Assembly (NCBI GenBank): GCA_019096195.1
Contig: JAGTXK010000038.1
Span: forward strand, 333,863 to 397,862
Source: Boletus sp. NGJ
Taxonomy: Eukaryota; Basidiomycota; Agaricomycetes; Boletales; Boletaceae
Length of the DNA: 64,000 nucleotides
Direction: 5' to 3'
Numbering within the stretch: the first letter of the stretch is position 1; each line of letters begins with the position of its first letter. The notes beneath the pieces are model-generated. The model worked only from the letters and a program-made list of their open reading frames with translations. It did not search any database and was not told the DNA's origin. The position numbers were made by a program, and so were the translations under genes. Positions 41,801 through 53,256 of the stretch are shown one piece after another.

Positions 41801-42446
41801 GTAACACGAAACTACATACCGCGTATGGGTTTCGAAGGGAATCTCACGGGTTTTGCAGACGAAATTGGGCGAAATCATAAGGAGATTGAAGAAGCGCTGG
41901 AAGCTACACGAGAGAGGATGATCACCTCTTCCGATAAAAAACGATCTACAGCACCACGAATATTCTATTGGTCAGCAAGTCTGGCTTTCAACAGATAAAT
42001 TAAAACTTCCTTATACGGCGAAAAAACTCACACAAAAATGGATTGGCCCTTACGTTATCACTCGGGTACTTCCTAACGCCGTAACGCTCAAACTACCTAA
42101 TTCTGTTCACATCCATCCAACTGTGAACATTTCTCGCGTCAAACCATATAGAGATACGCTGCCTGGACAGCCTAAATCTCGACCAGACGCTATAGAAATT
42201 GACGAAGAAGGAGAAGAGCAATTCGAAGTTGATTATATCGCCGCTTCCAGGTTGAAGAAAGGCAAAATAGAATATTTGGTTCATTGGAAAGGTTACGACG
42301 AAACCGATCGAACTTGGGAATCTGAAGACATTCACGTAACTGCACCGGATGCAGTACAAGATTTCCATCGTCTTAACCCTTCCGCACCACGCAAGCTTCG
42401 TGGTCTTATCGTTATCAGCATTCGCTTCTTTATTCTCACCTTATGA
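38814..42446 (+). pseudogene. pol of the chromovirus: protease, RT, RNase H, integrase, chromodomain; frame interrupted
   Basis: Protease: LLDSGASHTFID (about 39160). Reverse transcriptase: YRYLNEGTIKNSYPLPLI, LFTAMDLRWGYNNVRI, and the catalytic YIDD at about 40112. RNase H: VETDASDIATGAVLS (about 40560) and WTDHKNLEYW. Integrase: HH-CC zinc finger (HDSPIAGHGGH to CQVCALTKG, about 41160-41300), DFITGL, DRGPQF and HPQTDGQTERVN. Chromodomain: FEVDYIAASR, EYLVHWKGYDETDRTWESED (about 42222-42335). One-base shifts lie in or next to the A-run near 40249, near 41388 and near 41955. Without them the polyprotein would be complete. The chromodomain in chromoviruses directs integration to heterochromatin, which fits the CpG-depleted target. 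Confidence 0.92.
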
Positions 42447-42494
42447 AAATTTCACCGAAAACGAAAAAACAACGACTCGCCTGGAATTCGAGTC

Positions 42495-42509
42495 TTAAAG
42501 AGGGGGTAG
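42495..42509 (+). other. polypurine tract
   Basis: TAAAGAGGGGGTAG directly precedes the right LTR, the standard plus-strand primer position. Confidence 0.8.
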
Positions 42510-42993
42510 TGTAATAATATGGGAAATTTTCAAACTTTTCAAACGATCACTTACTTCTTCATTTTCTTCAAACTTCTTCTTCATAAGTCACGTGACTGTG
42601 CACGTGACCGTGGGAACACATCACATGATAGGTCTAGAACCTATGACGTCATATGACATCATACCTCATGTGATCCACGACCTTTTAATTTCCGCTCTTC
42701 TCACACAGCCCTCTTAATCTCCGTCTTACCATACGTAGTAATTTATCACACGCACAGCTTGGTCCGTGCGCACTTCTCCTCATGTATATAAACTAGCACT
42801 TTGACGACTGGTACCCCAGTCTAATCCACTTGTATCTTCCTCCAACAATCCATTAGCTTCGGTCTTCAGGCCGTCGTAGGGTTGGGAATATCCAGGACTA
42901 AGACTCCCCTCCTGATTCGTTCAGCCAGGACTCGTGTAGCCTGCAACGCATTCCGAGCCTTGTGGTTTTGTTTTCCGAAAGGGACTCATAACA
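42510..42993 (+). repeat. right LTR of the chromovirus (484 bp)
   Basis: Nearly identical to 36567-37048. GGTCCGTGC is at 42761-42769. The length difference of +2 is explained by three 1-bp gains and one 1-bp loss. Confidence 0.95.
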
Positions 42994-42998
42994 GTTAA
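42994..42998 (+). repeat. target-site duplication GTTAA (right copy)
   Basis: Matches 36562-36566 exactly, directly after the terminal CA of the right LTR. Confidence 0.9.
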
Positions 42999-44175
42999 GA
43001 GACCCAGATCTTTTAGGGGAGAGTTATGGTCTATTCTGGCTTCAGTCTTGAATGTCCCTGTTGACCAAGCAGCCTCCTTCCCTTTATTAGTATCAATAAT
43101 GATACCAGCATCAGCTGCATTTCTAATGATAATGGTCAGCCTCAAAACATATAAATCAATTTTAGAAAGACTCATCTTTGACATTTGCTCATTTGTTGCT
43201 TGTCTGTCAGATGCTTGTCACACTTCCTCATAGTAGCTGAATGGTAACTTCTGATCATATACTTTGAAAAAGTAAGGCAGAGTAGACAGATAGCAAGCAG
43301 ATGAGAGAGCAAGAACAAAAAATAGGAGGGATGAAAGGGGGCTACCCTTTAAATCAAAAAAATGAATACTCATCCTGTTTAGTTTGCTGTGATGGTAATA
43401 GGAGTACCTGTGACTGCAGACAATGACTAATTCTAGTAATACATTAAGTCACTAGTCATTAATGTTCCAACACCATGTTCACAAGCTAAACAGTTCTTGT
43501 GGATCAGGTTGAAGACTACAAGTATCCCACTAGTATGAAGAGTATTTAGGACCTGGCCATCAGACTTCAATGATTTGTCTACTTGTTATGTTAACTACCT
43601 AAGTTACCAGTTTCCACTCTTGTGAAAAGTACATTACTCATGACAAGAATAGCCAATCTTGAGCTCACTATCGACCAAGTGCTACTCTTTCTCTGCTCTT
43701 TAAAAGATAATTCACTATCATTAATAGATGCTAATTTGATGTTAGTAATTTTGTAGGAGAACATTAGCAGAGTTGAAATGCTCACTATTATCAAAGCCAA
43801 TGTCAAATAGCTAGAGGTAAACCCTGGCACTTGTCTTACAGTATGTAAACATTAAACTACTACTGTCTCTTCACAAGCACAAACACCACTGTCATCACAA
43901 TGACAGAACCATCTGAGTGTTCTACTATTGAGACACAAAATATGCTGTAGTTTCATTCATAAATTCTGTTGAAGCTGCAAAAATATATGATGGGATGAGA
44001 ACTATCAAAAAACAGCAAGCTTTTGGAGTCCTTTTGCCTGAGACTGCATCACATATGCATTATGAATACTGTGTGTGCTTGCCAAATCCATAATTACTGT
44101 ATTCATTGATGCCCCTTGTACTTTATAATCTATAAAGGCCCATGCAGGTGAAAGTGGAGGCTGCCTGTGATTGAT
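42999..44175. other. CpG-depleted decayed repeat DNA, right of the chromovirus
   Basis: Continuation of the block at 34490-36561. CG is very rare. One minus-strand frame (43591-43830) reads ITNIKLASIN followed by a short pattern faintly like the start of a LINE endonuclease, too weak to call. Confidence 0.6.
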
Positions 44176-44185
44176 CTAAAAACTT

Positions 44186-47100
44186 CTAGAATTTGATGTG
44201 CAGCACATAAACTGGACAATCTGGGAGAAAATAGGGATGACTGATTTGGGCAAACCATTGATTACTATTGGGGAAGATGTGACTTTCACATATGCACATA
44301 TGGTTTTCCTTCCTTTCTCTTGTGATCTGTATATGACACTTTGCAAGTACTCCTTTGGTACCATTAACAATCTTATTTTGCATTGAAAGATTTTCCGTAA
44401 TTATAACAATCATACCAGGAATTAAAGGCAATTGTCCTAATGTTTCCTTTGCTTCCTTAGTCCTGATGTACGATAGTTGAGTATGGTCATCTTCATGCAC
44501 AACCCTCTTTTGAATCTTGTCAATTGTGAGATATTCCTGATATTCTTGGCCTATGTTGATGGTGAACTCCTATGCTTTTAGGTCATTATATATGTTATGT
44601 AAATGATGTTCTCTAAATACAACAGGTGTGTCATGTAGTGCCTTATAATCTTCTGGGAGATCAAGTGTAGCTTATGTAGTGTACACATCTTCAAGACCTT
44701 GTAGTTGCTCAGGCCATCCTCCATGAAGACAGTACCTTTTTCTTTGTGAATACAATTAAAAAGGTTGACATAATCTGGATCCTTGAGAGTCCTTATTTTT
44801 TTTTTCAACTTGACAATATGTGTAAGTTGTTGCCAAACAACCAAGTAGATCTGATGAATATAATACTGCACTTTCCATGGGTTGCAGTTGTCCCAAATTG
44901 CCAGCAAAGACTATGTTCACCCCACCGAATATTTTTTCTGTGGCTCCTAGAATCCCCCTTTTCCCTGAGGCAATGTGCTCAGAGACCTGGCAAAGAAATT
45001 CTGTAGATATCATAGAGATTTCATCCAATCTAAGGTAGTGCACCCTCTTCCAAACCAATTCCAATTCAGAATGCTTATAAGCAGACTCTCTTCCAGAAAG
45101 AAATGTTAAAGCATGAATAGTATATCTGTTGATAAGTATAGCAGTGCTTCCTGTTGGTGCACTTAGCTACAGATTGTCAGGACAATCACATCACTTGAAA
45201 AGAGCTACAATTGCCTTTATGATATGACTCTTGCCAGAGCCTCCAATTCCCATTATAAGGAGCATCCATCATGCCAAATGCAAAATGCTCTGTAGCAATC
45301 TAAAATGAGGACTGTTCCTCATTGTTGTCAAGTGAGAATTCTGCATGTATAGCATCAATAGTGACAATAACCTCCTCATTTGTCATCCTAGAGGCATATA
45401 CAGGTTTGGGTTAAACAGAGTCTAGAATTTCTATAATAGAAATTTGAGGATTGACAAGGAGATGTCTTTTGCTAGATAAAGATTTCCCATGGTTGTTCAA
45501 TGGATGCAAACACTTATTCTTCTTTTCTTGCACCATAAAACAAGTTTGCTAGGTGATGGTTGGCTCCGTCTTTCCAGAAATTATTGTGTTCACCAAACTG
45601 CTTTAAAGCATGTTTCCCAGGCTTTGTTGAAAAGTGTCTTCAGGCTGTTTTGAAAATCTCCTGTTCATTATTGGTAAGTCATTCTATTGAACAGTCATTT
45701 ATCCCACTGAGGTCACTGTCATTTAAAGCTTGAGAAGATATTTCTTTGTCAAGATCATTGTCCATAGCAAGAATGTGGCATAGTGGATCTCTGTTGATCA
45801 GAATATGCCCATCATCTTCAAAATCTTCTGAACTATGTGGTAACCCAACTGCTGATCGAACTGTTCAGTCTGCCTTTGCATCCTGACACTCAGCATTGAC
45901 CATCATATTATTCATAAGCTCCAAGTAGTATGGTGTGAAGAGAACTCCTTCGAATGCATGCATCCAAGTTTCCCCCAGTTATCTCAAGTCACCAAATGAC
46001 TGCGATAATTTGAATAACAAGAGCATGTAGTGGAAGTACTTCTTGTCATCAGTAGGAAGTCCATTTCTTCTCAGAATGGTATCACCAATTAGAACCAGTA
46101 AGACCATAAGAGCAAGCATGCCCATGCTATAAGACTCCATCTGAGGGTGTTTCTCTGATGAAAATGGAAGTTGAATGATGTGAGGATGTCCACATCTACA
46201 CTTGGTCTGCTCTCCTTCATTGTCACCCTCAGAATCAGAACCCTTTCCAAGGTCACTAGCTTTATTTAGCTTTCAAACATATTGATCTATGTAAAAATTA
46301 CAATCAAATCAATCTCTATCTTATTGCATTACACCACAACCAACCTTTCATGTCTGCTCAATGAACTCCCACACTGACATGTCCTCAAACAGCATCACCA
46401 GAGGTCTAAACTGATAATCTAATATATTACTGGAGATAGTAGGTTTTTCTGAAGACACATCAATAACAAATTCTTTCTCAGCTTCATCATTGATTTCATT
46501 ATCAATGTTATGTACTCCTTCATCTCCATCACTTTGGATATGTTTGTAATGATTGAGTGCTGCCAAAAAATTGTGAAAATAGATGGATCTAAGTTGATGA
46601 CTGCTATAATAGTCTCCTTCACTAATGAGATAACTTATAACTTGCTAATACAAGACTTCTTGATGACTCAAGTCCATTTAGATATTTTGTCACTAGATTT
46701 CAATCACAAACTGGCTGACTGGTTGTGTCATCCTCACAGAACTTCTCTGTGTGACTCTTGATGGCAGCCTGTAAAATTCAAACTCCAGTATGAATCTTCA
46801 GGTCACTTTTGGTAATGTAGTCAGTAATGTAGTATATCAACACCTTCACTGTGGGTCCACTGCCAATGTATTTGATGTCCATGTTACTCTGAAAGAGAAA
46901 TAACATGACATCATTGTAATTATTGATCTAAGGATGCAAGCACCATAACTGGAATAAAAGTGTCTCCTCATTCAGTTTTGTAAAGGTGTGGATCTGACCA
47001 TCTATATGCATCCAACAATTTCCATCAGTTCGAGATTCACCCCTTTTGAGATGTTTGAAACATGTATCAACATGCATATACCAGTTGCACTTGATAGTGA

Positions 47101-47520
47101 GATGATGAATGAAATTTCTAAATTTATGGATAAAGCACAGACTATTCATTTCTGCCACTTCAGGAGGTTGTTCAGACCATACATCCATTTCTTCAGCTTC
47201 CTGTGGTAACAGTAACTGAGCATTTTCAACATCTAATGGCTGTGTCATTCTGGGAAGCTCATAGTTAATATTATTCTCCATTCATGAAAATATCATGATG
47301 TGACATTCAGACTCTTTAATCATTTGATTCTGTAGAACTTGTGGGTTTGGATTACCATCCAGCCACAAGAGCATATGACAATGCAGCATTCCTCATCCTT
47401 GTGCCTCAACTATACCATAGTAAGTCTTGCATGTTCTAAACAATCCACTCCCCTTGTCATACCATTGAAATGATTTTCTCCATTCTTGTAGATACCATAC
47501 CACTTAGCTAAAGGATGCTC
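44186..47520 (-). pseudogene. decayed Helitron transposase (Helitron-like N domain plus PIF1-type helicase)
   Basis: Collinear fragments on the minus strand. Helitron-like domain: GMLHCHMLLWLDGNPNPQVL (about 47330-47400), GNCWMHIDGQIHTFTKLNEET and NMDIKYIGSGPTVKVLIYYITDYITKSDLK (about 46800-46900). PIF1 helicase: Walker A GIGGSGKSHI (45221-45251), APTGSTAILI, Walker B LRLDEISMIS then GVNIVFAGNLGQLQPM (about 44860-45020), and LPLIPGMIVIITENL (about 44370-44430). Stops and shifts are frequent, many of them TGA where CGA (Arg) is expected. The helitron relaxase tyrosines and the 3' CTRR hairpin were not found. The upstream end runs into an LTR near 47528, so the Helitron is probably truncated or interrupted there. 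Confidence 0.8.
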
Positions 47521-47527
47521 CCACAAA

Positions 47528-48097
47528 TGATTATATAATAGCTAACACCCAAGGCCTCAAATCCATGTCTAGACCTATGATGTCACTCTCACATCATAGA
47601 ATGCTCTAGAACAATACATTACAATTATGTCACTATTCCAGCACATTCCATGCTGACCCTAAAGATGGTCCGTGCATGTATCTTGTAGTATAAATAGTAG
47701 CATATGCTGTCCATAGTACTCATTCTTGGAATTGCTATTCTATTCTTTGGATATCACTTTTGAGTGACTCTTAAAATTGTTAGCTTGATTTTTTCAAATT
47801 TCAAGAATACTGTACCCCTTGATCACTGGGCCCTTTGTCCCCCAACTACCTTTCCTCCATTGTCAAGCCTTGCTATCATCTTTAACAACATGCCTGTTCT
47901 TTTCTCTACTTCCCTCTCATTGCATCAATTTGCTAGGACAATCATAGACTCTGAGGGTTGAGGATCCAAGGGAGCTCAATTAGTGTTAAGCATAAACCTA
48001 GCCTATCAAGGTGGTTGCTAGTGTTGAGCATAAGCTACAACTAGCAGAGAAGATAAGGAGTTCAGAAACCTTTTGATTTCATTTGCTATCCATAACA
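47528..48097 (+). repeat. decayed 5' LTR of the old gypsy element
   Basis: The probable end is CCATAACA at 48097, aligned with the CTCATAACA end of the young chromovirus LTR; the following sequence aligns with the young element's leader. GGTCCGTGC at 47667-47675 and TATAAATA at 47689 mark the core promoter. The start at TGATTATATAATAG is approximate. CG dinucleotides are almost absent. Confidence 0.6.
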
Positions 48098-50273
48098 CTC
48101 TCCCCACTATCTGTCCTTATGACCCTTCATTACAGACATTCCATAGCTGGACCTCAGGCTTAAGAGGAATCTGTTGGCATATGTGACATGCCTGAGTAGA
48201 CCCTCATTAAAGCTGTTGCACATATGCTTGTCCAGTATACTAAATAAGGATAACATTGCTACTGGGCATAGAGCACTAGCTCCCATCATCTGCTGAATGC
48301 CTAGCAGTCTGTACCCTCCTTGATGCTACAGGAGGTAGGTTCGCATAATCACCTGCAACGTCATGCCAGTATGACAAGGGAACTATCTTGCCATTTTCCT
48401 GTGCACACCTTCCTGCAGTATGGAAGTTATCCTCCAGTTCCACTTTGACAATCTTCATCCTCATCAGGATCTCTTCACAGAACCATCTTCCCATCATTCC
48501 ATATAATTCTGAGCATGCAGCCAAGTGCCACTTAGTTGCATCAATCCCCCATTTCCACTTGTTACCAGCCACCTCTGGTACTACCTTCACCAGGCTATAT
48601 CCACCATGTCACATCAATCCAGTTCACATCCTCATATCCTACATCACATGCTTTGGGACTTTCTTACCTGCCATATCAGACTAACCAACATACTCATTGA
48701 AATACTCACAGAACTCCTCTACTTCCTCCAATGATAATGAGCTACAACTTCCTAGCACCAACACCAGGACCCTCTTGGGGCACCACATTTGCAGCCATGG
48801 CTGTGACCCTTGAAGATATCAATACTGTGTTGTCCATCCCCATGCAACAATTGCTGGTAGAGGCCCCCTCATCTAGAGATCCCTTGGCAGCTTTGCCATT
48901 TGGATTTTTGGGCCAACAAATACCTTCCAGCCTTGTTACTACCATGCCCACAAACCTGTTGCTCCACCATCAGCACCCCATGCCACCCATGGATCCAGTC
49001 AGAACATGGCTGGCTGCCTTCAAAGCATGGCAAAGAATCTATCAGAGAGCAGGGGCAGTGGCAGGGCTGCCACCTCTTCCTCCTCCCAACCTTACCACCA
49101 TGATGATACTGCCACAACAACCATCACCCTGCCATCCCCTTCCACCAACTCCCCATTCTCCTCCCTCACCAGGAGACCCCTGGGCAGTAGCACACAGCTC
49201 CCCCAGACCTTCACCTAAACTGGGCAAGTCTCTGGTGGCAAAGCTGGAATATTATGATGGCAATAAAGAGAAGTTCATATCCTGATGGAGGACAATGAAA
49301 CTGTACTTGTTGGATTTTGAAACAACCCTGTAAGACTACCAAAAAATCTTGATCATGTTGTTGTATCTTCATGGTAGCAACCCAATGGGGAGATTTAGAG
49401 ACCTCATGATAGCACAGGGAGCCATCCATATCCTCACCTTTGTGAGCTTTGAGGAAAAGCTCAAAAAGAACTTCCAGCCAGCAAATCTAAAGCACATAGC
49501 ACAACAAAAGCTCATGGGGCTAAAACAAGGCAAGGACACAGTGGAAGACTATTTCACTAAACTCTATCACTATGCCAAAGAAGCCAAGTTCAACATCGGC
49601 TATAATGGAAGAGTAGTTGTAGACTTAGTAAGGTGAGCAGTACACTCAGACATCATAGAGTTTGTGGAAAGAAATCAGCTGGCACTAATTGAGTCCACCA
49701 ATGTCCATGACTGGGAGACTGCCCTCATAAAGGCCTCAAACATCCTCACAGAAATCACTAACAGGAAGTGGTTAGTTTACACAACAGGCCTAGTCTACAT
49801 CCCCTATTTTGTATCACACCCTTGGTATACTGCCCCTGCAGGCCCTCCTCTCACTGCTGCAGCCACTTCTGTAGCAAAGCCTCACCCAAACACAACTGGC
49901 ACATTCACTGGTCAAGGCACTCCTATGGAGCTCAATAAAGCATGCACAGCTAGAGTGTGCCACAAATGTTCAAAGCCTTGGCCTTATGCTGATCACTCCC
50001 CATGCCCTGCCCTCATCAAGCAAGAGGCATTGTAATCAATGGACAAGAAGTGTCACCAGAGATGTTCACTAGTATATGTGTGATCATGACAGACACTGAA
50101 TGGGCAGAGCCCACCATAGAGTATGCCTCAGATGTTGCACAAAACTTGTCTTTTCTCCTAGTACAGTAGACAACAGCTGCTCTCCTATATAAATACCTAA
50201 GTCATTGCAAAAGAATCATTTTGCTCCTCTTTGCAGTGATGAGGCTGAACTAGAAGAAATTCAAGTAAACCTC

Positions 50274-50278
50274 CTGAC
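50274..50278 (+). repeat. target-site duplication CTGAC (left copy) of the solo LTR
   Basis: CTGAC directly precedes TGTTACGG and recurs at 51212-51216 directly after CATAACA. Confidence 0.85.
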
Positions 50279-51211
50279 TGTTACGGTTATGGAAGAGGGT
50301 ACATCTTTTTCTCTTCCTTCACCTTCTCTTAGACTCTAGGACAACCTCTTCTTTGACTCCTCCGACTACCCAGGATTCCTCCATGACACCCATGCAAGCA
50401 TCGCCCCATCTGAAATCCCCCTTCCAAGTGATGCACCACTATGGCTGTGGCACAGCCTACTCTATTTCACTTTACATGCATTTCACCTCTGATCTGATCT
50501 GATCATAGACATTGCCTCCTCAGCTGTGTTCTCTTGCACACAGCCCAGTATTCCACTTTCCTCATTTGACTGATGATATAATCCCTTATGGTAATACTGG
50601 AGTATTACCATATATGATACAAAGCCTGCCCTAAATAGGGAAGGCCTATCTATATATGGGCAACTGCCCTTCATGTAAACTCCAACCTAGATCTACACAA
50701 CTTCCTGTGTAATCTACCCAGCTCTCGGTTCCACTTCATCTCAGAAGCCTGCACCCACTCTGAAGGTGATCACCACAGTGCTCGTGATCATCCTTCTCAT
50801 CACTTCGCACTTGTGTGGCCTTGTTACCGTTTGGTCATGTACCTAGCCAATGGCAACTCCCATGCAGACAGAGGTCTGCCTGTCTAAGCCCAGGACTCCA
50901 CCACTGGCAGCACAGTAAATCCAGGACTCTGCCACTGGTACCAGCATAGGCCTGGAACTCCACCACCAGCCCTCGTATATGATAGGTCTGCGCCTCCACC
51001 AGACTGTGCCACCATTGTCAAAGTCCAAGACTCTGCCATTGGTTGTAGAATAGACTCCAACCCCAAGGGAGGCTCTACATGAAAGCTAGCTGTCAGTTCC
51101 CAGTCTGAGGAACATTGGACCTTGGGAGGTATTTTCCCCTCAAATCTGGCTAGTCCAGTAATCAAACAGGTTGATTACTTGGGAACGTGTCACTTGTTAC
51201 CTGGCATAACA
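50279..51211 (+). repeat. solo LTR (933 bp) nested between gag and protease of the old gypsy element
   Basis: Begins TGTTACGG and ends GGCATAACA, with a CTGAC duplication on both sides. It is homologous along its length to the CpG-rich LTR at 54337-55338 (for example GTTACGGTTATGGAAGAGGG against GTTACGGTTAACGAAGGGGG). It has lost many CG sites. Removing it and one CTGAC rejoins the flanking reading frame (VNLL then TPEVKI). Confidence 0.88.
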
Positions 51212-51216
51212 CTGAC
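51212..51216 (+). repeat. target-site duplication CTGAC (right copy)
   Basis: Identical to 50274-50278. Confidence 0.85.
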
Positions 51217-53256
51217 ACCAGAGGTAAAAATCACAATCATAAAGCATCTCCTGTCATCTAAGAAAGTCATCTTTGATCCATTAGTGAAAGGAGATGATGG
51301 ACCAAATGACTCATGAACAATCTTTCAGAAACTCTCCAAGAAACTCCCTTGAAATCTCTGTATGATTGAATTTATTGAACAGTGACCAAGCAGAAGTTCA
51401 AGCCCTCATTGATTCAGGCTATATAGGATCTTCAATCCTTGAAAACTTTGTCACTGAAAAGGGGGTACAAACCCATTCATTACCACACACCCTAATGATG
51501 TATAATGCCAACAGCACTGCCAATGCTGGAGGCAAAATTGAAAAATTTGTTATAGTTGGGCTCCAGGTCCAAGACCACAAAGAACAGATCACCCTTGCAG
51601 TAACAAACCTTGGGCCTAACACAATCTTTTTAGGACACAACTGGCTGAAGATGCATAATTCAACCATCGACTGGAGAACAGAATGAATTTCCTTCTGCTA
51701 TAGAAATGACCACATCACTACCTTGGTAGATAAGGAAGATGATGAAATGGACAAAGACTTTGCTCCCTCACAAGAAGACCAACTCTTCCAACTAGACAGC
51801 AACAAATATATATGCAATGTCACAATGGAAGTAGCAATCAAAGACTATGTCCAAAAGAAAAAGAAGACCTTTGAGGAAGCTGCCCCTGAATGTGTTCATG
51901 AACTCAAGGACACGTTCACAAAAGAAAGTTTCAATGCACTCCCCCCAAAACATTCTTGGGATCATGCAATTGAACTACTCCCAGGGAATCATAAGATAGA
52001 CTGCAAAGTATACCCTCTGAACCTGGGAGAACAAAAGGAACTCAATGGCTTCCTTGAAGAGAATCTCAAATCTGGACACATACGTCCCTTGAAATCTCTG
52101 TTCACCTAGGCATTCTTCTTCATTAAAAAGAAAGATGGACACCTCTACCCTGCACAAGATTATCAGAAGCTCAATGTGGTAACCCACTGCAACTGATACC
52201 CCCTCCCCCTTATCACTAAACTTGTCAACAAACTCAAAGTGGCAAGATACTACACCAAGTTCAACATTAGATGGGGGTACAACAATGTATAAATGGCAGA
52301 AGGAGATGAGTGGAAAGCAGCATTCTGAATAAATCACAGGCTCTTTGAACCCCTTGTGATGTTCTTCAGACTCACCAATTCACCAGCAGTGTTTCAAACT
52401 ATGATAAACACATTGTTCAAAGACTGATGTGTAGTGGTCGTCTATATAGACAATATCATGATATTCACAAAAATGATCAAAGAACACCAAAAAGTAGTGT
52501 GAGAGATGCTACAAATCCTGCATGGTGCCCACCTATACCTTTATCACAATAAATGTGACTTCAAAGTTCAAGAGATGGAATTCCTTGGACTCATCATTGC
52601 CTAAGACAAGGTCAAGATGGACCACAAAAAGATCTCTGCCATCATAGATTGGCCCATCCCAACATCCAAAAAGATGCTTAGCGGTTTCCTTGGATTCCTC
52701 AACTTCTACTGATGCTTCATCAAAAACTTCACCATGATTGTGTGACCACTTAATGCACTCATGTCAGTGAAAAAGGACTTCATCTGGATGAACGACTGCC
52801 AAAAGATGTTTGAAGACCTCAAACACACCATCTCCATAGCACCCACCCTTGCCATGCTGACAGACAATGACCACTACCATGTTGAAACTGACAGCTCTGG
52901 CATTGGCATTGGCACTGTCCTCTCCCAGAAACACAATGGTGTTTGGCACTCCATCATGTTTATCTCCCACTTCCTCAATAACATGGAAAGAAATTATCAC
53001 ATGACCAACTTGAAGATACTTGCTATCATTTTCGCTCTTAACAAATGGTGACAATATCTCCTTGATGCTACCCACCCAATTGAGATTCTGACTGACCACA
53101 AGAACCTCGAATTCTTCCATTGTCCACAAAATCTTTCCTGCCATCAAGCCCAATGGCAAAAAATCATCCAAGAGTACTCCCTCACCATTACTCACTGATC
53201 AGACAAGACAAACCCTGCCAACCCTCTGTTTTGGAGGCCAGACTTTAAAAAGGGGG

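Larger units (their letters stand above)
36567..42993 (+). mobile_element. young Ty3/gypsy chromovirus with LTRs, gag, pol and chromodomain
   Basis: A 6,427-bp element bounded by LTRs that begin TGTAATAATATGGG and end CTCATAACA, flanked by the duplication GTTAA. Internal order: primer-binding site, gag with a CCHC zinc knuckle, protease, reverse transcriptase, RNase H, integrase and a C-terminal chromodomain, the order of chromoviruses. A polypurine tract abuts the right LTR. The LTRs differ by three substitutions and four 1-bp indels over about 483 bp, and CpG is abundant, both pointing to a recent insertion. The coding frame is nonetheless interrupted several times by short shifts. Confidence 0.95.
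48098..53256 (+). mobile_element. decayed Ty3/gypsy internal region (gag-pol), CpG-depleted
   Basis: The leader (48242-48280) aligns with the young chromovirus leader (37206-37244), with CG changed to CA or TG. Gag fragments: LGKSLVAKLEYYDGNKEKF (about 49216-49275), then a capsid-like frame with FEEKLKKNF, and a damaged zinc knuckle, CHKCSKPWPYADHSPCP (about 49962). Protease: VQALIDSGYIGSSILENF (about 51390). Reverse transcriptase from about 51950: HSWDHAIELLPG, then many TGA stops; the catalytic motif is YIDN rather than YIDD at about 52443. RNase H: VETDSSGIGIGTVLS (about 52880). The region ends in the polypurine run AAAAAGGGGG at 53246-53256. Integrase is not seen, so the element is also deleted. 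A solo LTR interrupts it at 50279-51211. Confidence 0.85.

Noticed and set aside
43591-43830. Possible LINE endonuclease start (ITNIKLASIN...)
   Set aside because: Only about ten residues resemble the family, with no catalytic residues or reverse transcriptase nearby.
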